A stretch of 64,000 bases of DNA from Moniliella sp. 'wahieum' (taxonomy: Eukaryota > Basidiomycota > Moniliellomycetes > Moniliellales > Moniliellaceae): the NCBI GenBank assembly GCA_003971905.1, contig RSEE01000091.1:186001-250000 (forward strand). The letters are read 5' to 3'. The notes under the pieces were generated by a model that had not been told where the DNA came from, searched no databases, and saw only the letters and a list, made by a program, of their open reading frames with translations. Shown piece by piece: positions 1 through 11,070 of the stretch; the stretch's first letter is position 1; each line of letters starts with the position of its first letter. The translations under genes were made by a program, and so were the position numbers.

Positions 1-428
1 CAGCTCAGAAAACCCACGAGCAGAATCGGTTGGGTCTCGCGCCAGAGCTTCCGCCGCGCGCTTCTCGGCCGGGTGAGGATGCTGGAGGGGGGACCGGCCT
101 GCGACGCGGGGGCACGCGGCGCGTTGTTGCTGGCAAGGGTGGGGGCCGGCACGGGGGCAGGCGCAGTGACAGGCGCAGGGGCCGGTACAGGCGCAGATGC
201 GCGTCCTGCCCGCTGGTTCAGCTCGGAGGAGAAGGCGGAAATGACCTTGTCAAAGCCCTTGCGGCGGAGGTAGGAGATGATGGCGCTGTTCGCCTCGTCT
301 TCGCTCATGTCTGGCCGCGCTTGGTGGGGCTGGGGCTGAGGCTGGGAAGGGGGTTGGGAAGAAGAAGGCGGCTGGGCCTTGGGCAGGTGGGAAGCGGCGG
401 CGGCGGGGACGCCATTGCCTTCGCCCAT
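1..428 (-). CDS. LisH-domain protein, probably TFIID/SAGA subunit TAF5, 5' part only
   Basis: An ATG at 428-426 opens a frame that stays open to the window edge. A Pro/Gln-rich leader of about 40 residues is followed by a LisH-type helix pair (core NSAIISYLRRKGFDKVISAF), then an Ala/Pro-rich linker. LisH near the N terminus followed by a Pro-rich linker fits TAF5, the WD40 scaffold subunit of TFIID and SAGA. In another frame the last 70 bases read EALARDPTDSARGFSEL, which resembles the start of the TAF5 NTD2 domain, so a one-base error between about 60 and 125 is likely. The WD40 part lies outside the window. The LisH call is firmer than the TAF5 identity, because other LisH-WD40 proteins are possible. 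Confidence 0.5.
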   Translation of the reverse strand, partial: MGEGNGVPAAAASHLPKAQPPSSSQPPSQPQPQPHQARPDMSEDEANSAIISYLRRKGFDKVISAFSSELNQRAGRASAPVPAPAPVTAPAPVPAPTLASNNAPRAPASQAGPPSSILTRPRSARRKLWRETQPILLVGFLS

Positions 429-1434
429 CGTGCGCGACACGTCGATGGTGGAGGATGGCCAATGGCGGTTATAGCACCACCAGGCGCGAAGGCGGCCGAC
501 TGCCATCTCAGATCTCACTCTTCAAATTCAACCCGCGACGAAGCGGGGGCACCAATTCCGCATCCATTCCGCCCGCGGGATGGAAACTTGAAAATAAGAG
601 AGACCGGCGCCATCCTTTCAAGCTAACTATAAACCGCTGCGCCGACGCACAGACGGACCAATTAGGAGGTTAGGAAAGATGAGCACGATGTGCGTACGGA
701 TAATTGCGGCGTTTGGGGCCCCTTCCATGTTCGGCTGCAATGGATGACCGTATCTTTGAAAATATCCTTGATTCTCACACTAATATATCGTAGTACACTA
801 TATTACTGGGGATAGAGTTGGCATCTGTGCTTCGATGAGAGGGCTGCGAAATGTAGTGCTTTATATTCGGAAATAACCAGATCGCCGCGTTCACAAAGGG
901 GGCGGAGCGACGGGAGAACCTCGAGCTGTGGCGGTGGTTCCTTCTACCCTCTATTTACAGATTGAAGTGATGAGACCTGTAGAATCCCGATGGCCGTCGA
1001 TGGTGATGCGCAATCGCACTGATGGTGGAGGTGGTTAGATTAAATTTCAAAGGCAACCAGCAACGCCTAGAACATCAAGCAGTGAGTCGCCACCAGGGGC
1101 TAAGCTGCGGAACAAGGAAACCAGAGAGAGAAAACAACGGAACTCCTAGGCCTGAGGAGGAACTGAAGCGACGTTGGCCAAAGCACGAGCCACCTGACGG
1201 CTCAAAATGAGGGACACCTGGCTTCAGTATATATCGCAACAGACGTGCGGACTCTCTTATACAATCCACAACTAAATATGAGTTGAAACCCGCGGGAATG
1301 CATATAGCTGTTGTGTGCGCCACACTCGCGGTATATATATCGGGACGGCCGCAGTGTCCTCGATGCTTTGGAGAATCCCCCCAATCCCTGCAAACACACC
1401 TCCGACCCTCTCGGCTATACCACCATCAACTTCG
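429..1434. other. Intergenic, no gene recognised
   Basis: No frame here shows a recognisable domain. The stretch separates the leftward TAF5-like gene from the rightward F-box gene and presumably holds both promoters. Bases 827-895 resemble 34609-34687 (see the repeat entry). TA-rich steps such as TATATATCG occur near 1332-1342, about 95 bases before the F-box ATG. Confidence 0.5.
827..895 (+). repeat. Dispersed repeat copy A1 (partner 34609-34687)
   Basis: Both copies carry the block GTGCTTCGATGAGA, then an A/G-rich stretch ending in CGAAATG, then TTCGGA followed by AT-ACC-GA and CGCC, with small insertions between blocks. The similarity is imperfect, which suggests an old dispersed intergenic repeat. 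No coding content or terminal inverted repeat was seen. Confidence 0.4.
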
Positions 1435-3538
1435 ATGCTCGACCGCTTTCCCTTTGAGATCCTTCTGCAAATCGCCACCAGCGGCCACCTTGCACCTCGT
1501 GAACTCATCCACCTGTCGTGGACTTGCCAAGGTACTCATACCTCCCTCCTGCATGTGCAACCCCAAGCATCGCCCTATGCTAGGAACCGGCGTCTGTAGT
1601 CTCCAACAGGCCTCGATGTTGGATCCGCTAACTCGCTGTGCTCATCCCAGGCCTCCATGCTATTTTGCAAGACGAAACGCTGTGGCACCATGTCGCTTTA
1701 CTTCTTCTCCATCTTCCATCCATGGCCACCCTCTCCCTCAGGCCGCCTATCAGTGGGGCGGTTTGAGGTTGCACCGCGCACGTGGCAGGGACTGCTTGTT
1801 GCTTGTGAGATGCTGGAGGAAGAGTTTGGGTGGACCATGACCGGAACCTCTCTGCTCACCAAGCAGACCATCCCCCTCCCCAGCCGAAGACTAGGGATTC
1901 ATTGTTTTGGCGACGACGCCCTCGGGAAACAAACCCCGATCCTTCTCCACCCCCGCATCTTACTACGGTTCTCCCTCATGCCCAGTGCGATACAATGGTT
2001 GGCCTGTGTGGGTGGGCTAACGGCTTGCCCATCATACCCGCGTTTGCCCCCATTGTGCACGACCAGCGCCGGAACATTAAAGAGTTTGACGATCCCCGAT
2101 TTCATCGAAGGGGGAACATGGTTATCATGACGGAGGATGCGGTTGAGTGCTCACAACCCAGCATCCTCTGGTCTTGCCGGGTTCCGGAAGGAGAAAGCTT
2201 TTACGGAGGGATGGTGCTGGAAGAAGGCTGGCTTTTGCTCCAGTGGATCATCGAAATGCCCACGGCCACGGTCATCGAGCAGCGGTGGGGTCCAGGAACG
2301 TGTGGTAGCGTATCGGGCAAAGGCATGCCCCCCTGGAGAGTTTCGATCCCATGAATGCCACGAATGGGACGAAGCCTATGACGTGCTGTACTTCAGGACA
2401 ATTAATGCAGCTGTCGTCCAATACCCTCATTTGTTACCTGTGCGTGATTAATGATTCCTCATCCTAAAAGAGAATCGTGCGCACAATTTGTACCTGACCA
2501 GTGGGTGATTGGGGTGAATCTCATCAGAAGCTACTCACCGAATGACGACGACCAGCTTGACCTCACAACTTACAATCTCCTTACCCAAGAGAGGAGGGAT
2601 GAAGTGGCACTTCTGAAATGCGCCGATATGTTCTCTCGTTGGGAACTTAATTTTGACACCCACCTTAGGATCGATCGGGATTGGGCCTATGTTTGGACCG
2701 AACATACGTGGATCGTTCTGGAACGTGCGACTGGCACATGCATCTTGAATGTTACCCAGCTTATGTCGGCCCAAGCCGGAGTGAAGGCGTCCCGGTCCTA
2801 TTTTACGCTTCAAGGCCCAGCCACCCCTCAAGGTCACTCGTTCCTGAAAACTGCGCCTACATTTCCAGATTTGGACGTAACACATGAACCTCTGTGGGGG
2901 TTTACTGCCTGGCCCTCATCGGATACCTGGGTCTTTATGTTCCACGAGAGCACGACGGACTTGGTGCGTCTAGTGCTGGTCAAACATTACAGCGCCATAT
3001 TAGCCCCGCACTGCCTGAGCCCTGATCCGTGGATGGTGTTCATTGATATCAGCCCACCACAACCCTCCATCATGCGCCTGACCTATTTGGAACGGTGGAC
3101 CACTATAGGCTCCAAATGCGACCTTGTTATCGACGATGGCCGAGCTCTTTTCCCTGTCTTGGTTCCCAACTGGCACGTGAAAGTGACGCAGACTCAAATC
3201 CCCCGCGGCGTGATTGGCCAGTACAATCGTTCAACAGATGGTCTGCAGCCCAAGCGTTTGTTGGATCGATGCGAATGGTTTTGGTGGATTGGAAGCATGC
3301 GTCACGGCCAGACGAGATTCGCGTGACCGACCTCCCCCTGCCTGCCATAATGGTGGACGCGTCGGAGCCTGAACCAATAGTGTTGGGCACGAACTTTTCC
3401 CTTCCAGGCCCATGTGCGGAGGGGACCCAGTGGTTGAGCACCGTGCACTACAGATCTCAATTTCTGCCGTACTCCAGCCTGCTCACACCGGCCGGTGCCA
3501 GCGTCGCATTCACCGCTTTTAGTGCCTCCTACTATTGA
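1435..3538 (+). CDS. F-box domain protein, multi-exon and frame-disrupted
   Basis: ATG 1435 starts MLDRFPFEILLQIAT, a typical basidiomycete F-box (residues 1-32), which binds Skp1 in SCF ubiquitin ligases. A GT donor follows at about 1531 and an AG acceptor at about 1650; the next exon continues with a GLHAILQDETLWHHV-like segment usual after such F-boxes. Downstream coding is spread over several frames. The longest piece (2451-3326) is Trp-rich with evenly spaced hydrophobic strands, as in the variable substrate-binding half of fungal F-box proteins. The frame switches near 3280 and ends at 3538. An in-frame ATG exists upstream, but 1435 fits the F-box edge. The breaks may be sequence errors or real decay; F-box families often contain dead copies. 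Confidence 0.55.
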
Positions 3539-4833
3539 ACGAAAGAAATCATATGTTATCGCAAGTACGTACCTTTCCAATTGACAACGCAAGTGTGATT
3601 AACCCCCGGATTCCTGGTGTGGGATGAAGCCTGAGATGCGGTTGAGGCTGAACACCAGCCTCCGAAAGATCAACCCTCAGGACAGCTACCGACGCGGTGG
3701 ACTGGGCAAGGAAGCCAGCCAGCCTTATGTAGTGCACTGGGACTGGGGCACGCGGGCACGCGAGTGGGTGAGGACCCATTGAGTGTGCTTTTCAGTATTA
3801 TACCGTTGCGGTGGCATATTTCTGCCCTCTGGGCTGGAAAAATTGACTTGAAATATGATGGTGCAGTGAGGCCGTATAGGTATAGTACTAGTAGTATATA
3901 GTGAGGGAGGAGAACCAAGAACGTGAACATCAGTCCGTCTCGTTTGCTCCTTCTGCCTATATACTACTAGTAGAGCTCTCCACCTCAGAACGCCAAAATG
4001 GCATTAAGCCACTGTCACGGAGTAGACTTTTGCGAGAGAGTGCCGCTGCGCAGAAGTGTGCGCAGACGAAGAGTTTCGCCAGCATATAAGTCATCGTGGC
4101 GTTTTGGGGGCTGCAGTGTGTACCCGTACGGTCATTATATTATTGCTAGGGTGCGACTTGGCGACACTCGCGTTCCGATGGATCAGCTGCAAAGCATCCT
4201 TCAGACAAGACGCGAAGGCAACGTGGTGAGCCACAACTCTTCAAGCAATAACGTGTCAATAAGGGAAAGAGACAGGGGAAAGAGAGGGGAGATGGAGCGA
4301 GCAGGGCGTGCGCGGCCTGCGAGCGGAACTCTTACGCCCGGCTAAGCGAGGGTCACCGATCCACCGAAGGCACTAAGAATATCATCCGATAGCACTTCCT
4401 CTTATAGTTATAGTCGATCAGATTGTGGGCGCTTGTGTTGTCACACAATGTCACATGTCACGGGCGAAGAGTGCCGCAGCTTTCGGCCTGATTCCCCCCG
4501 CGATGGAAGTCGCGTTCGAGGTTGAATAAGGTACTTTTGGCGGTAAAACTAACTGTAGTGTAGATCTTACTATTTATATATCATCGCGCTTACTATTACT
4601 TTTACTGACAGGCGTGTTGGCAATTAAAGACCCCTAGTATGCTCGACTGGTTCAGGGGGAGGTCAAAGGTCAAGCGGTCAAGCGAAAAAGGTACGGATGG
4701 AAATAGTTATTGACGTATAAGGCATAGCATTCGTAGAGAACAGGCTTTTGCCGACAAGAAAAAACGGGGGTTTCAGAAGTGATGTAAACATGAAGAAATA
4801 GTAGGGAAAAGGTTCCCGACGTTTACGTGTCTG
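3539..4833. other. Intergenic, no gene recognised; contains a hairpin
   Basis: This lies between convergent genes (F-box + and beta-glucosidase -). No domain-bearing frame was found. It is AT-richer in places and contains a perfect 16-bp inverted repeat (separate entry). Confidence 0.5.
3886..3972. repeat. Perfect 16-bp inverted repeat with 55-nt loop
   Basis: The arm TACTAGTAGTATATAG at 3886-3901 is exactly reverse-complemented at 3957-3972, with 55 bases between. Each arm contains the ACTAGT palindrome also used in the heptamer arrays and the TATATAG word seen elsewhere in intergenic DNA. It could form a cruciform or be the remnant of a small non-autonomous element. The bases flanking the arms are not paired. 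Confidence 0.7.
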
Positions 4834-7407
4834 TTAAGCGACGGGGAGAGAAAGACGAATGTCGCGGGAGCTTGCACCAATCAGGAGCTTGGTGGCACCC
4901 TTGGGCACAATCCACTTATGCTGCTCGGCACTCCAGACAGACAGATCGTACGTGTTGAGCGTCCAAGTCACCGTCTTGGTCTCGTTTTTCGCCAGGGCAA
5001 AGCGGTCAAACTTGCGCAACACTTTCGGCGGCTCGCCGCTTTCGGGCGGGAAGGAAAGGTATGCCTGCGGGACCTCAAACCCATCGAGGGTACCATTGTT
5101 GGTAACGTCAAAGCTAAAGGAGAATACGTCGTCAAACAGCTCCGGAGGGTACGTTTGCGAGCACGAGGCGGAATCAAACACTTGCTTGCCGGGGAGAAAG
5201 GCGCCCTTGGGTGCAGCATAGTCAAATGTGGTGTAAGACAGGCCGTGTCCAAAGGGGGTAGCGAGGGGTAGGTGCGCCCTCTGAGTCAAACCAGCGGTAG
5301 TCGACATGCAAGCCCTCCCAGTACCTGATCTTGGTGTGCGTCGCATTCGTCGTGTATACCACATCCGCACTGTAATCTTCGCGTCTCTTTGCAATAGTGA
5401 AAGGCAGACGGCCACTGGGGTTGACCCGGCCATACAGAACATCGGCGATGGCGTTCCCGGCTTCGCTTCCAGGCATGCCCGCCCACACCACGCTGTCACG
5501 TTGGGATGCTCGATCCAATCGTCGACATCCACCTGTGCTCCTGAATGGATAACAACAATCGTATTGTTGTTCACCTGGGCCACATTCCTGACCATCTTGT
5601 TGCCGTCGTTCCAGGCAGTAAGGCTGTTCCGATCGCCCTGGTTTCCATCGACATCAAATGCTTCGCCCGAGTCACTGAAGATAAACACAACCGCAGCCTG
5701 CGCCGGAGCAGCGATAGTTTGAGCCTGCGTGTAGTCGGTGTCATTGAAGGTCCAGGCCAAACCGGTACGGTCTTGGTAAACTTGTCTGTAGGATGCGCAA
5801 GAATAAAATACAGTTAGTGTCTTGGCCCTTCATATACGCAACATGGTAATAAATTAGAAACAAGGAGGTAAGAAACATACTGGGCAATGGCTTCATAAGG
5901 GGACACGAGGTAGGCATACGTTCCCGTGCCGCTCCCCCAACCTGTTGCTACGACTCCGTCGACGCCCGCGTTGACAGGGAAGTAGTTAACACCGTTATGG
6001 GCTGGTGCAGCATCGGATCCAATGATCGCCAACTTCTTGGGCCGCTTGAGAGGGAGTCCACCCTTGTTCTTGAGCAACACCGTGCCTGCCGCAGCGACCT
6101 CTCGGGCTACGTTGGAGTGATTTTGAGACATGGCGTTGACAGCCTGCTGGACCGTCCGCGTTAGCCGGTTCGATGGCTGAGAAGTTGGGAGCGGGGTAAT
6201 CGTCGTCTTGACCGAGCATGTACCAGGCCGACAAAATACGCGATACCATATCATCCACCCGTGCCATGGGCACCGATCCGTTCTTGATTTCAACTAGAAG
6301 ATTCTTGCCCCAATACGAAGTGAGATTCCCATTGGGCCCTGGGACGACAGGAAGCGGATTGAAGTCTCCTGCGGCACTAAAACCGTAGGGGGCCGAGTCG
6401 ATTTCGCCTGGCATGGACATGTCGAGTCCTGCATTAGCCGACTTGGCGCCCGAGTGGTGGGCTCCCCAGTCCGTCATCACATAGCCATTGAATCCCATCT
6501 CGTGCTTGAGAATCGTGTTGAGGGTTTCGTCGTTCTCGCACGCGTATGTACCGTTGACTTGGTTGTAACTGCACATAACCGAGGCCACATCCGCCTGCAC
6601 ACTACGGAGGAAAGGATGGAGGTAGATCTCTCTCAGTGGACGCTCTTCTGCGATCGATCTGCAGCACAAAATATATATAATCAGTAAATGCGGGAGACGC
6701 GAAATAGAGCAGTACAGGCCCTGCAGAACGGTGTATGAGGGAGACATACGAGTAGTTCGTGCGAGCATGTTCTTGATCGTTGAGGATATAGTGCTTAGAG
6801 CAGGACTGCACACCCCGTTGACTGAACACCTTGGATGGTGTGATAGGCAGCCTCACCACAGAGGTAAGCGTCTCCACGCACATTTCCCAGCTTCGTCCAT
6901 CTCTGGGGCACGTAACATGTTCATTCCCGGGCCCAGCTGGACATTGGCCCCTTTGGTACGGAACTCCTCCCCCATACCAACGCCGCGGGCACGGGTGAGA
7001 TTCGAGCTGAAGGTGGCAGCAGTGGTGATGCCCGTGGGCCACACCGTAACCAAGTCGGCTCCACGTACACCCAGGGGTGCGTCTTGTAGACACAAGCCCT
7101 TAAACCCGATCTTTTCAAGAGGCCAAATGTTACCGACGCATTGACCGGCTTGCCACCCAGTGCCTGTCACAAGCCAAACCTTTTCTTCGGGGGTGAGCTT
7201 GGCCACCGCCTGCTTGGCCTCGAGATAGCCTCGATCCAACGCCCTGTGCCATTGGTCTGCGGCACGAGTCTGGGGTTGCTTGCACGAGGTAAATTGTGTG
7301 TTTCGACCCCAGTCCAGCCAAGAACTGGGTCGGGCTCAGGGTGGTGAGGATAGGCTTGTACAAGATGGACGGCTGCAAGAGCCAGTAGTAGAACTTGGGC
7401 GTAGCAT
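4834..7407 (-). CDS. Secreted GH3 beta-glucosidase
   Basis: This enzyme hydrolyses beta-glucosides such as cellobiose outside the cell. ATG 7407-7405 leads, after one frame change, into a signal peptide (VLLLALAAVHLVQA). Next come the GH3 N-terminal barrel (AVAKLTPEEKVWLVTGTGWQ) and the nucleophile motif VMTDWGAHHSG with Asp at 6471-6469. The C-terminal alpha/beta domain (AGTVLLKNKGGLPL) and the fibronectin-III-like domain (GHGLSYTTFDYA) follow. Two clean introns are 6749-6659 and 5880-5786. At least six one-base frame changes interrupt it (about 7395, 6890, 6815, 6165, 5490, 5254-5258), and two sit in or next to runs. Removing one C from a run at 5254-5258 (G on the + strand) restores RYPFGHG. 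All catalytic blocks remain, so a functional gene with sequence errors is likelier than a pseudogene. A TATA-like TATATATT lies about 95 bases upstream. Confidence 0.9.
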
Positions 7408-8186
7408 CGGCAGGAGCAATTCACGTGCCGAAATCGTGGAGGATGAAAGAATATGACCGAGGCTGATGTAGGATTCAATGATGGGGAGACGAAGACAGGT
7501 TTAATATATATTTGTGCAATCCCATATGGCCCGGTCCAAAGGGAAACAATTGTCACGGTGTGGGGGGATCAGATAGTGTTTACAGCATAACCCCTTGCCG
7601 TTATACAAGAAGATGGGGCTACTGCAAAACCTGACAGCATGGCGGGGCACTCCGTCGAGCCGGGCTGGCGGGGGGGCGGACTGTCGCACACAATGCACCG
7701 GCAGAGACTACTAATTTAATAGCGGTTAGCGGTAAGCGATACTCCCTTCTGGAGTCGGAAGCCGAATAGTTAGGCGAATCCAAAGCTGAGTCTTCCTGGT
7801 TTCCACGCCGCGGAGATGCGTTTAATGGTAAAAGAATGGGGAGATTTTTGAAGCTCGATGGATCCTTGTGAGATGCCTACTATACCAAAGGAGTGTGTCG
7901 ATGTAGCAAATTGGCAACCGGCAGCGTTGTGGTAAGCGGTACCTGTACCCCTAGGGCCTGATCTTTCGAAGTGGTCGCCAGACGAAGCGACGTAAAGCTT
8001 AAAGGGTGGTGTGCATTCCCTCTGAGACAAATGTATAAATGGGGCCCCGCCCGTTGCCCAGCTGACATGTCTCATGTCCATGTTAGTACGGCACAGTCTG
8101 TGTGCCTGTGTGATGGTATAGCTGCTTGTACATCATACATGCATCATGTCCTGATGAGCTGTAGTATATAGTAGGTTATTGTGTCA

Positions 8187-8228
8187 GATCATCGATCATC
8201 GATCACTAGTCACTAGTCACTAGTCACT
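8187..8228. repeat. Heptamer arrays (ATCGATC)n then (ACTAGTC)n
   Basis: About two and a half copies of ATCGATC run directly into three copies of ACTAGTC. Each unit is a 6-bp palindrome with A and T at its ends plus one spacer base. The spacer C is kept when the palindrome changes. Confidence 0.85.
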
Positions 8229-8275
8229 AACGTCTCATTAGTGCATTAGCTCACAGCGCTCACATGTCACAAGAT

Positions 8276-8343
8276 GCTTAAAGCTTAAAGCTTAGCGCGC
8301 GCTTAGCGCTTAGCCTAAGCACTTAAAGCTTAAAGCTTAACTT
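8276..8343. repeat. Heptamer arrays (AAGCTTA)n and (AGCGCTT)n
   Basis: Two AAGCTTA arrays (about 8281-8295 and 8323-8341) flank AGCGCTT-type units (8295-8313). The 7-base period and the A-palindrome-T form match the other arrays of this window. Confidence 0.85.
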
Positions 8344-8496
8344 AGTACTTTAGCCGTGCCCCGCACGTCACATGCCATCATGCATGTCATCGATCACTGA
8401 TCGCTCTTGTCACCATATGTCATGCACTGAGGGTGAGAGCCGGGTGGGGCCCCACACTGTAGAGAGATGGACATATCCAGTGCTGGGGTGGTCGCG

Positions 8497-8513
8497 AATC
8501 GATAATCGATAAC
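8497..8513. repeat. Heptamer array (ATCGATA)n
   Basis: Two tandem ATCGATA units. The palindrome is the same as at 8187, but the spacer is A instead of C. Confidence 0.8.
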
Positions 8514-8760
8514 CGTCAACGGCCAGAAGATGACCCAAATCCTGTGCGATGATGGCACTAGGCCGATGCTCTGGTGGCGTGCATCATCCTTCCTTTTCTG
8601 CCCCTGTGTCTTCCCCTCCAGCTTTTGTAGGAATTCTCACCACGACCGACACCGCTTGCACTAGATACTTCCTTCACCTGAAGCCCGAACTTCCATCATG
8701 CTCGTGATCAGCTCCCTATTAGCTCTTTCAGTCACTAGTCAGTCGGGTCATCGAGTCATC

Positions 8761-8776
8761 TTAATGATTAATGATT
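8761..8776. repeat. Heptamer array (ATTAATG)n
   Basis: Two units built on the palindrome ATTAAT with spacer G. Confidence 0.7.
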
Positions 8777-9127
8777 GTCGATTGCGGCCAGTTTTTGTCA
8801 CGGCGCAACAGTTCCCCAGGGTATCTCGCGTGATACACGTGATGGGATGGCAGAACGGCAACACGGCAACGCGGCAGGTTATACTAGGAGCGGAGTTCAA
8901 CGTTAAGTGAAGCTTGAAGCGTCCCGTGATGGAAATCCCGTTAACACGCTAGCGACGTTAACGTTCACGCCTAACGGAAAGGATCCGCAACCGCGGATGC
9001 AACAGCCAAAACAGATTCTGTGACATGCATGCGGCATATAAGTGATGCTAGTGATGCAGGTTGGGAATAACCGGTAGCCAGTAACCGGTAACTCTTTTTC
9101 TTTTCTTGGCATCCAATATTCAGGCAT

Positions 9128-9144
9128 CAGATCTCAGATCTCAG
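9128..9144. repeat. Heptamer array (AGATCTC)n
   Basis: Two AGATCTC units in tandem; a degenerate third follows to 9154 (AGGATCTCAG). Confidence 0.8.
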
Positions 9145-9634
9145 AGGATCTCAGGTACAGAGCGGAATGTTCGGCCGCCCAGTTACTCATCGAGCATCGA
9201 CATCCACTGTTCTCGCTTTCCTCTTCTCGCGCTGGATGATCGGTGACCTCAACGGTCTGATTCAGTTTCATCTCTACCCCGCACCCCTTTTCTTTAGTCG
9301 GATCCCCTCGCGGGGAGAGCCTGCTCCAAGTATTGTCGGCGACGAACTATACTTAGGGTACTATGTAGCAATCGTTCGTGGGAAAATAAGAAGCAAAAGG
9401 GCACAGAGGACACAGTGCAGATCGAGCGTAAGAACAGAGAAGGAGGGAGACGCTCTGGACGACGAAATTGGAAATGGGAGCGAGATCAGCAAAACGATTG
9501 ACAGCTGTCTCGTGTTTTGTATCGTTTAAATCATCTCTATATGCATGGATGTGGCCGAGATGCCGGCGCGCAGCAAAGCCACCATATTGCAACTGGTCAA
9601 TATATGATAGGGCGATTTCACATCGCTCCCATGT

Positions 9635-9666
9635 TGCATGATGCATGACCGGTGACCGGTGACCGG
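9635..9666. repeat. Heptamer arrays (ATGCATG) and (ACCGGTG)n
   Basis: An ATGCATG unit passes directly into ACCGGTG units (two complete, a third degenerate). Spacer G is shared between the two palindromes, as spacer C is shared at 8187-8228. Confidence 0.85.
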
Positions 9667-9792
9667 CGTTTGGAAGGCTATACTAGGGGTCCCAGGCAGG
9701 ATCTCAGCGCTGAGCTGAGCCCTCCGTACACTCAGTACTCAGTAGTGACACTCCAGGAACCAGAAACTCTCCGAGAGACCTGAGGCATGGCA

Positions 9793-9868
9793 GACAAAAT
9801 GTGGAAATGGCGTGGTCGATGGAGACCGCATAGTGTTACACATTGTGAAGGGCGGTGGCAAATCTAAG
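9793..9868 (+). repeat. Dispersed repeat copy B1 (partner 10952-11013)
   Basis: Shared blocks are GGAAATGG-GTGGTCGATGGAGA, then GAAGG-CGGTGGC-AATC and AAGTTATG. Copy B1 has about 15 extra bases between blocks. The similarity is clear by eye but imperfect; no terminal repeats or coding content were seen. Confidence 0.55.
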
Positions 9869-10541
9869 TTATGATCATCATGGATGAGTTACTAGTTAGG
9901 GGCGCCAGTGTGGGGCGCTACGTCCGAAACCTTTTTTACACATGTTAATGATGCTACTTCAGCAGTTCAGTACGTTCAGTCCGGCTCGGAGGCGATGGAC
10001 TTAACCTCAGCCCCATGCATGATTGATGCATAATAGTATGAGAGATCTGAAGTCCTGATATAGAGCTTGAGGGTGAAGCTTTGGCACAACCGGCGGTGGT
10101 GGTGGTCTAATCCGCGGCCAACGACATCTTTATATTAGAGGGCATATTTCAAGCACACAGTTAACACCCGGGGCCTCTGACAGAAGTAGGACTGCGGAAC
10201 AAGGGGCACAAGAGCGACAAAAGCGAGGAGTTCCTATAGGTGCGTGGCGCGTAGGGCGCGTGAGGCCTGATGCTCAGGCCTGAGGAGGGACTGAAGAGTT
10301 TGGTCAAACACGCGTGTGGCCGTGTGGAGAAGAACAGAAAATGTAGAACGCACACAACTGCCGTTACGCGTGAAAGCGCAAAAGAAGGGCGTAGGCGCGA
10401 GGACATATGAGTACTTGAGTACACTCAACTGAGTAGTGACTATAATATAGCGAGGACTAGTGAGTAATGAGTACGAGTGGCCTTATACACCGGCGCAGCA
10501 AAGGGTCTATCTAGAAGAGCTATCATATATCCTCTCGATCA

Positions 10542-10560
10542 GATCGATCATCGATCATCG
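10542..10560. repeat. Heptamer array (ATCGATC)n
   Basis: About two and a half units of ATCGATC, the same unit as at 8187 and 27291. Confidence 0.8.
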
Positions 10561-10652
10561 CCACGGCACAATAACACCGTATAAATTCCCGGAAACTCCT
10601 AGACCCGTTTTTTTGTGTGGGTAATACTCGGTTAATTTGTTTCTCAACGGCT

Positions 10653-10671
10653 GTAACGCGTAACGCGTAAC
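10653..10671. repeat. Heptamer array (ACGCGTA)n
   Basis: Two units of ACGCGTA with half-units either side. The palindrome ACGCGT recurs with spacer G at 20979 and 37002. Confidence 0.8.
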
Positions 10672-10951
10672 ACGAGAACTTCTGTCGCCCAGTTTTGATA
10701 GCTCGCGCTCATTCGTATCCACATGCGCTACCTCAGGTTCGGTAACGGATGTAGGTTCCTGATCTGTCGCCGTTCCTTTGGTTTCCTAAAAAAAGGGGTT
10801 GGCGCCACAACAAACAACATGCGCCGGATGAGAGGAGGTCGGTTTAGGCGCAGCAGCGTTTCTTTGTCCCACAGCCTTAGCCTTAAGCTTTTTGTCAAAA
10901 TGATATGGTAAGTAGTCTTTATTAACGCCCAGGAGCAGCTCAAAGAGCAGC

Positions 10952-11013
10952 AAATGGAAATGGTGTGGTCGATGGAGATCAAATTGCGAAGGCGGTGGCG
11001 AATCCAAGTTATG
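10952..11013 (+). repeat. Dispersed repeat copy B2 (partner 9793-9868)
   Basis: See copy B1. This copy is shorter and lies 40 bases before an ACATGTC heptamer array. Confidence 0.55.
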
Positions 11014-11053
11014 GAGTCGAGAACGCCACGTCAGAAAATCATCACACACCAAT

Positions 11054-11070
11054 CACATGTCACATGTCAC
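11054..11070. repeat. Heptamer array (ACATGTC)n
   Basis: Two ACATGTC units plus a partial one. Confidence 0.8.

Noticed and set aside
30-673. Gly/Arg-rich plus-strand frames at the left edge
   Set aside because: Opposite-strand readings of the Pro/Ala-rich TAF5-like N terminus.
4834-7407. Beta-glucosidase as a pseudogene
   Set aside because: All domains and catalytic motifs are kept and breaks are single bases; essential genes here show the same pattern.
8187-8343. CRISPR-like or telomere-like array
   Set aside because: The units are 7-base palindromes in direct contact without unique spacers, the genes are eukaryotic, and the unit is not TTAGGG-like.
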